A stretch of 64,000 bases of DNA, taken from assembly GCA_029946065.1 (NCBI GenBank), contig JAQSDU010000015.1, positions 62,001 to 126,000 on the forward strand, in the 5' to 3' direction. The DNA comes from Flavobacterium sp. (GTDB taxonomy: Bacteria; Bacteroidota; Bacteroidia; Flavobacteriales; Flavobacteriaceae). The number at the start of each line of letters is the position of its first letter. Within the stretch, counting starts at the first letter, position 1. Below the pieces are notes generated by a model. It saw nothing but the letters and a program-made list of their open reading frames with translations. It searched no databases and had not been told where the DNA came from. A program made the position numbers and the translations under genes. Positions 61,092 through 64,000 of this stretch are shown piece by piece.

Positions 61092-61955
61092 TTAAAGCAA
61101 TTCTTCTACATGTTTTTTGATATTTTCAGCGATTTTCAGCGTAGGTAAATCGTTTTCATCGCTACCAAAAGGATCTTCAATTTCTTCGGCGATCAGCTCT
61201 AAACTTGCCAAGACATAAAAGATAAAAACGACAACAGGGGCAGTGTAATAACCCAAACTGAACGCATAGCCAAAAGGCAAAGTCATCACATAAAAGAAAA
61301 TAAATTTTTTGATAAAAGCGCTGTATGAATAGGGAATGGGTGTGTTTTTGATTCTTTCGCAAGCACCGCAAATGTCAGTAAACGATTGTATTTCAGCATT
61401 TAAAATAATCAATTGGTCGCCGGTAATTTTCTTAGCATCATATAAATTATTGATCTTTTGAAAAAGCATCAAAGCCACTTGATTCGGACGGTGTTTGTGG
61501 TGGTCGATTTCTAGATCAACTCCTTCAAAAAGCTGTTTTGCAGTGTCGCTGTCGTTCAAATGTTTGTGCAGAATAGAAGCATATCCGGGTATAATTTCCC
61601 TAAAATATTTTCGGTCATTATCATCATGAAGCATAGCTGATAATTTTAAGGCAAGATTGCGGCTGCTATTAACGAGTCCGCCCCATAATTTTCGGCCTTC
61701 CCACCAACGGTCATAAGCGGTATTGGTTCGAAAAACAAGCAATAACGAAATTACAAACCCAAGCATTTGGTGCATTATTGTAATGTTTTTGATGTAATTG
61801 GAGTTGAATAATTCGCCATGTTCGACTTCTAGATAACCCGATAATCCAGCATAAAACCCTATCGCTAGCATAATCGGTAACAATTTTCGGAAAGTGTCAG
61901 CCTTGTGAAACCTGAAAATAAACGTAAACCAGTCTTTGGTATTATAAGAAATCAT
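61092..61955 (-). CDS. Bestrophin-family (UPF0187) channel
   Basis: A 287-residue membrane protein. The first hydrophobic helices (about 23-43 and 60-78) are followed by LLVFRTNTAYDRWWEGRKLWGGLVNSSRN, the signature of bacterial bestrophins. Two more helices lie near 208-250. The C-terminal LIAEEIEDPFGSDENDLP matches the conserved acidic cluster that binds calcium in animal forms. Bacterial homologues form pentameric ion channels, often cation-selective. Transcribed alone; the gap to the TolC-type gene is 169 bp of AT-rich sequence. Confidence 0.9.
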   Translation of the reverse strand: MISYNTKDWFTFIFRFHKADTFRKLLPIMLAIGFYAGLSGYLEVEHGELFNSNYIKNITIMHQMLGFVISLLLVFRTNTAYDRWWEGRKLWGGLVNSSRNLALKLSAMLHDDNDRKYFREIIPGYASILHKHLNDSDTAKQLFEGVDLEIDHHKHRPNQVALMLFQKINNLYDAKKITGDQLIILNAEIQSFTDICGACERIKNTPIPYSYSAFIKKFIFFYVMTLPFGYAFSLGYYTAPVVVFIFYVLASLELIAEEIEDPFGSDENDLPTLKIAENIKKHVEELL

Positions 61956-62124
61956 GGGTTGAAATTTCTGTAAATATATCCAATTTTTTATTTAGAATAT
62001 GCAGGTAAAACGCCATGAATTTAAAAATAATCACAGACACAGCTATTTTTTGAAAAGCTATTTTTTAAGGCATTTCCCTTTGAGGTTTCAAAAAAACAGA
62101 GGCAAAAAAAACATTTTGACGTTA

Positions 62125-63435
62125 CTATAATGTCAAATTTCCAGCCAATTCCTTTAAAGTTATTTCAGATAATTTCGCCTGATATTGGGCATTGCTAAGA
62201 CGGACTTTTGCATTGACGTAATTGAGTTGTGCCGTTCTGAATTCAAGTGTGGTGATCGTGCCAATTCTGAATTTATCCAACGTAATATCGAGGTTTTGCT
62301 TGGCAATGGCTTCACTTTTCTCTTCCACTTTTGTCAATTCCAGATTGGTCAAATAGGTTTGGTAAGAAGTACCTAAAGCTGCATACAAAGTCTGCGTTTG
62401 CTGGGCAATAGCAATCTTTGAATTTTCAATCTGGATTTTAGCGATTTTTTCATTCCGATTTTGATAAAATCCGTCAAAGATATTCATCGTCGCACTAAAA
62501 CCATAAGTTAGTCCGCGCGCCGAAGACTGCGTTGTAAAACCTAAACTCGATTGCGAATCGGTAAAATTATAACCGGTATTCAAACGAACAGTCGGATATC
62601 TTCCGGCTCGAATTTGCTTCAGTTGTAATTCGGCTACTTTTTGATTGATGATTTGCGCTTCCAGTTCCGGGTTTTGTTTTTCCGCCAAAAGCGTTAAATC
62701 TGGCAACAGCAATTTGTCATCAACTACAAAATAATCGACCACTTTGAAATCAGTTTTGGTATCGCGTGCCAATATTTGGTTGAGTAATATTTTCGTATTG
62801 GCATATAATTCCTTTTGTTTTAGAAGGTTGGTTGTGTCTGTATTCAAGTCTACTTGAGCGTTTAAAACTTCCAGTTTTGAAGCTTTTCCGATCGTAAAAC
62901 GATTTTGCGCCAGTTCAAGTCTTTGGTTTGAAATAACCAAAGTAGTATCCAAAGCTGCTAATTGCTGCTGTTGTTGCACCAAATCATAATAAGTAGCCGT
63001 AACATCGCCAATTTTAGTGAGGATTGTCGATCGTAATTCCGTTTCGCCGAGTTTTTGCAACGCTTTAAGCTGGTCGTATTTGGCAAACATCCTGAAACCA
63101 TCAAAAATTGTCCAGTCTAGTCCAACTCCATAATTAAGGCTGTTATTTTTGGCATTATCAAGTTTAGTAACCGTGCCGTCTGAACGGGTTTGGGTACTAT
63201 TTTGTAAACTGTTATTGTCGACGATATTTGCTGTTACAACGGGTAACATTCCGGCATTTCCCGTCGCAACATTGGTTTGGTCGATTTTTAAATCATTGGC
63301 AGCAATTTTGATTTCGTAATTGTTTTCCAATGCGATTTTAGTAGCGTTTTCAATAGTCAGAATTTCTTGCGCATTCATTTTTGCGAAGCTGACAAAAGCC
63401 AAAAAAGCGACTATGTATTTATAGGATGTCATCAT
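62125..63435 (-). CDS. TolC-family outer-membrane efflux protein
   Basis: A 436-residue protein with a signal peptide (MMTSYKYIVAFLAFVSFAKMNAQ) and two OEP domains of coiled-coil helices (about 30-220 and 240-430). Typical features are LTIENATKIALENNYEI at the start, NRFTIGKASKLEVLNAQVDL in the first repeat and DKFRIGTITTLEFRTAQLNY in the second. It forms the outer-membrane exit duct of a tripartite pump. Its ATG overlaps the TGA of the upstream RND gene (ATGATGA), so the two form one unit; the adaptor gene probably lies beyond the window. Confidence 0.93.
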   Translation of the reverse strand: MMTSYKYIVAFLAFVSFAKMNAQEILTIENATKIALENNYEIKIAANDLKIDQTNVATGNAGMLPVVTANIVDNNSLQNSTQTRSDGTVTKLDNAKNNSLNYGVGLDWTIFDGFRMFAKYDQLKALQKLGETELRSTILTKIGDVTATYYDLVQQQQQLAALDTTLVISNQRLELAQNRFTIGKASKLEVLNAQVDLNTDTTNLLKQKELYANTKILLNQILARDTKTDFKVVDYFVVDDKLLLPDLTLLAEKQNPELEAQIINQKVAELQLKQIRAGRYPTVRLNTGYNFTDSQSSLGFTTQSSARGLTYGFSATMNIFDGFYQNRNEKIAKIQIENSKIAIAQQTQTLYAALGTSYQTYLTNLELTKVEEKSEAIAKQNLDITLDKFRIGTITTLEFRTAQLNYVNAKVRLSNAQYQAKLSEITLKELAGNLTL

Positions 63436-64000
63436 GATTTCATTTCTTTTTCATATTCTTCTAAATGGTCAAATTCAGGATGGTGCTTTCTGGTACGTGA
63501 CCACATCGAATAAACGGCTGGAATTACAAATAATGTAAGTACAAGTGAAAAAATCGTTCCGCCAACAATTACAACCCCCATTCCGATTCGGCTTGTAGAT
63601 GCCGCTCCGAGTGACAATGCAATTGGCAAAGCGCCTAATGAAATCGCAAGGCTTGTCATTAAAATTGGTCGAAGTCGTGCTTCTGCAGCCTCTAAAATAG
63701 CTTCGGTTTTTGGTTTTCCCTGTTCTCGCAATTGGTTGGCGAATTCAACGATTAAGATCCCGTTTTTCGTTACCAAACCAATTAGCATTACCGTTCCAAT
63801 CTGACTGAAGATATTCCACGTTTGTCCGAACAACCAAAGCGAAAATAAAGCTCCGGCAACCGCCATTGGAACCGTTAAAATGATGATAAACGGATCGATA
63901 AAACTTTCAAATTGTGCCGCCAAAATTAAAAATATTAGTAATAATGCCAAGGCGAAGGCAAAAGTGGTGTTGGAGCTACTTTCTACAAAATCTCGCGACT
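63432..64000 (-). CDS. RND-family efflux transporter permease (5' part outside window)
   Basis: The visible 3' part (about 189 codons) covers the last transmembrane helices of an AcrB/HAE1-type permease: SRDFVESSSNTTFAFALALL, LAAQFESFIDPFIIILTVPM, VTKNGILIVEFANQLREQGK, then LRPILMTSLAISLGALPIAL. The frame is open to the right edge. The short cytosolic tail (TRKHHPEFDHLEEYEKEMKS) ends the protein. It exports drugs or other small molecules using proton motive force, through the TolC-type protein encoded next. Confidence 0.95.
   Translation of the reverse strand, partial: SRDFVESSSNTTFAFALALLLIFLILAAQFESFIDPFIIILTVPMAVAGALFSLWLFGQTWNIFSQIGTVMLIGLVTKNGILIVEFANQLREQGKPKTEAILEAAEARLRPILMTSLAISLGALPIALSLGAASTSRIGMGVVIVGGTIFSLVLTLFVIPAVYSMWSRTRKHHPEFDHLEEYEKEMKS

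Overview
The window looks like the chromosome of a Bacteroidota bacterium of the Flavobacteriaceae, probably Flavobacterium or a close relative. The evidence is type IX secretion (T9SS) C-terminal sorting domains on three surface proteins, a porQ homologue, near absence of Shine-Dalgarno sequences, repeated use of the Bacteroidota promoter form TTG-N17-23-TAnnTTTG, and AT-rich sequence. No rRNA, tRNA or CRISPR array was seen.

Layout. 1-14.9 kb: a secreted endonuclease I (its 5' end lies outside the window), a ClC chloride channel, gamma-glutamyltransferase with an ACP phosphodiesterase-like gene, glmM, an AlkB-type dioxygenase, a class V aminotransferase, a lipid A-type acyltransferase, a rhomboid protease, a SIMPL protein, two adjacent msrB genes and an alpha/beta hydrolase. 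15.0-18.6 kb: glgE and maltokinase, overlapping by one base. 18.6-30.4 kb: an accessory island. 30.4-34.9 kb: glgB and a GH31 alpha-glucosidase. 35-47.5 kb: an M48 protease lipoprotein, a UMF1-type transporter, an FN3 lipoprotein, lon, porQ, cmk, a nucleoside transporter and rpsA. 47.5-53.4 kb: two paralogous T9SS-exported repeat proteins on either side of a GH43 glycosidase. 53.5-64 kb: a FAS1 protein, pheT, an aldehyde dehydrogenase-DUF779-AraC group, a bestrophin-like channel, and an RND-TolC efflux pair (the RND gene runs off the right edge).

The alpha-glucan genes (glgE, maltokinase, glgB, GH31) would make and remodel glycogen from maltose-1-phosphate. They are all on the + strand but are split by the accessory island.

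The island is the most unusual part. It holds a GH25 lysozyme bracketed by related repeats, a 5' relic of a type I restriction hsdM, and three separate copies of the last ~35 codons of a type I hsdS. A two-TM protein of unknown function lies between tails 1 and 2, and a DUF262-HNH nuclease follows tail 3. After these come a decayed FokI-like nuclease, an XRE regulator with an amber stop, a divergent PI-PLC / LuxR-sensor pair sharing a perfect palindrome, and several unknown small genes. It reads as a much-reworked defence and interaction hotspot in which hsdS 3' ends mark the junctions.

Where the longest open frame began with TTG or GTG, or with an ATG upstream of a promoter box, I moved the start to an internal ATG; the entries give the reason. 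All family calls come from reading the translated sequence without database searches.
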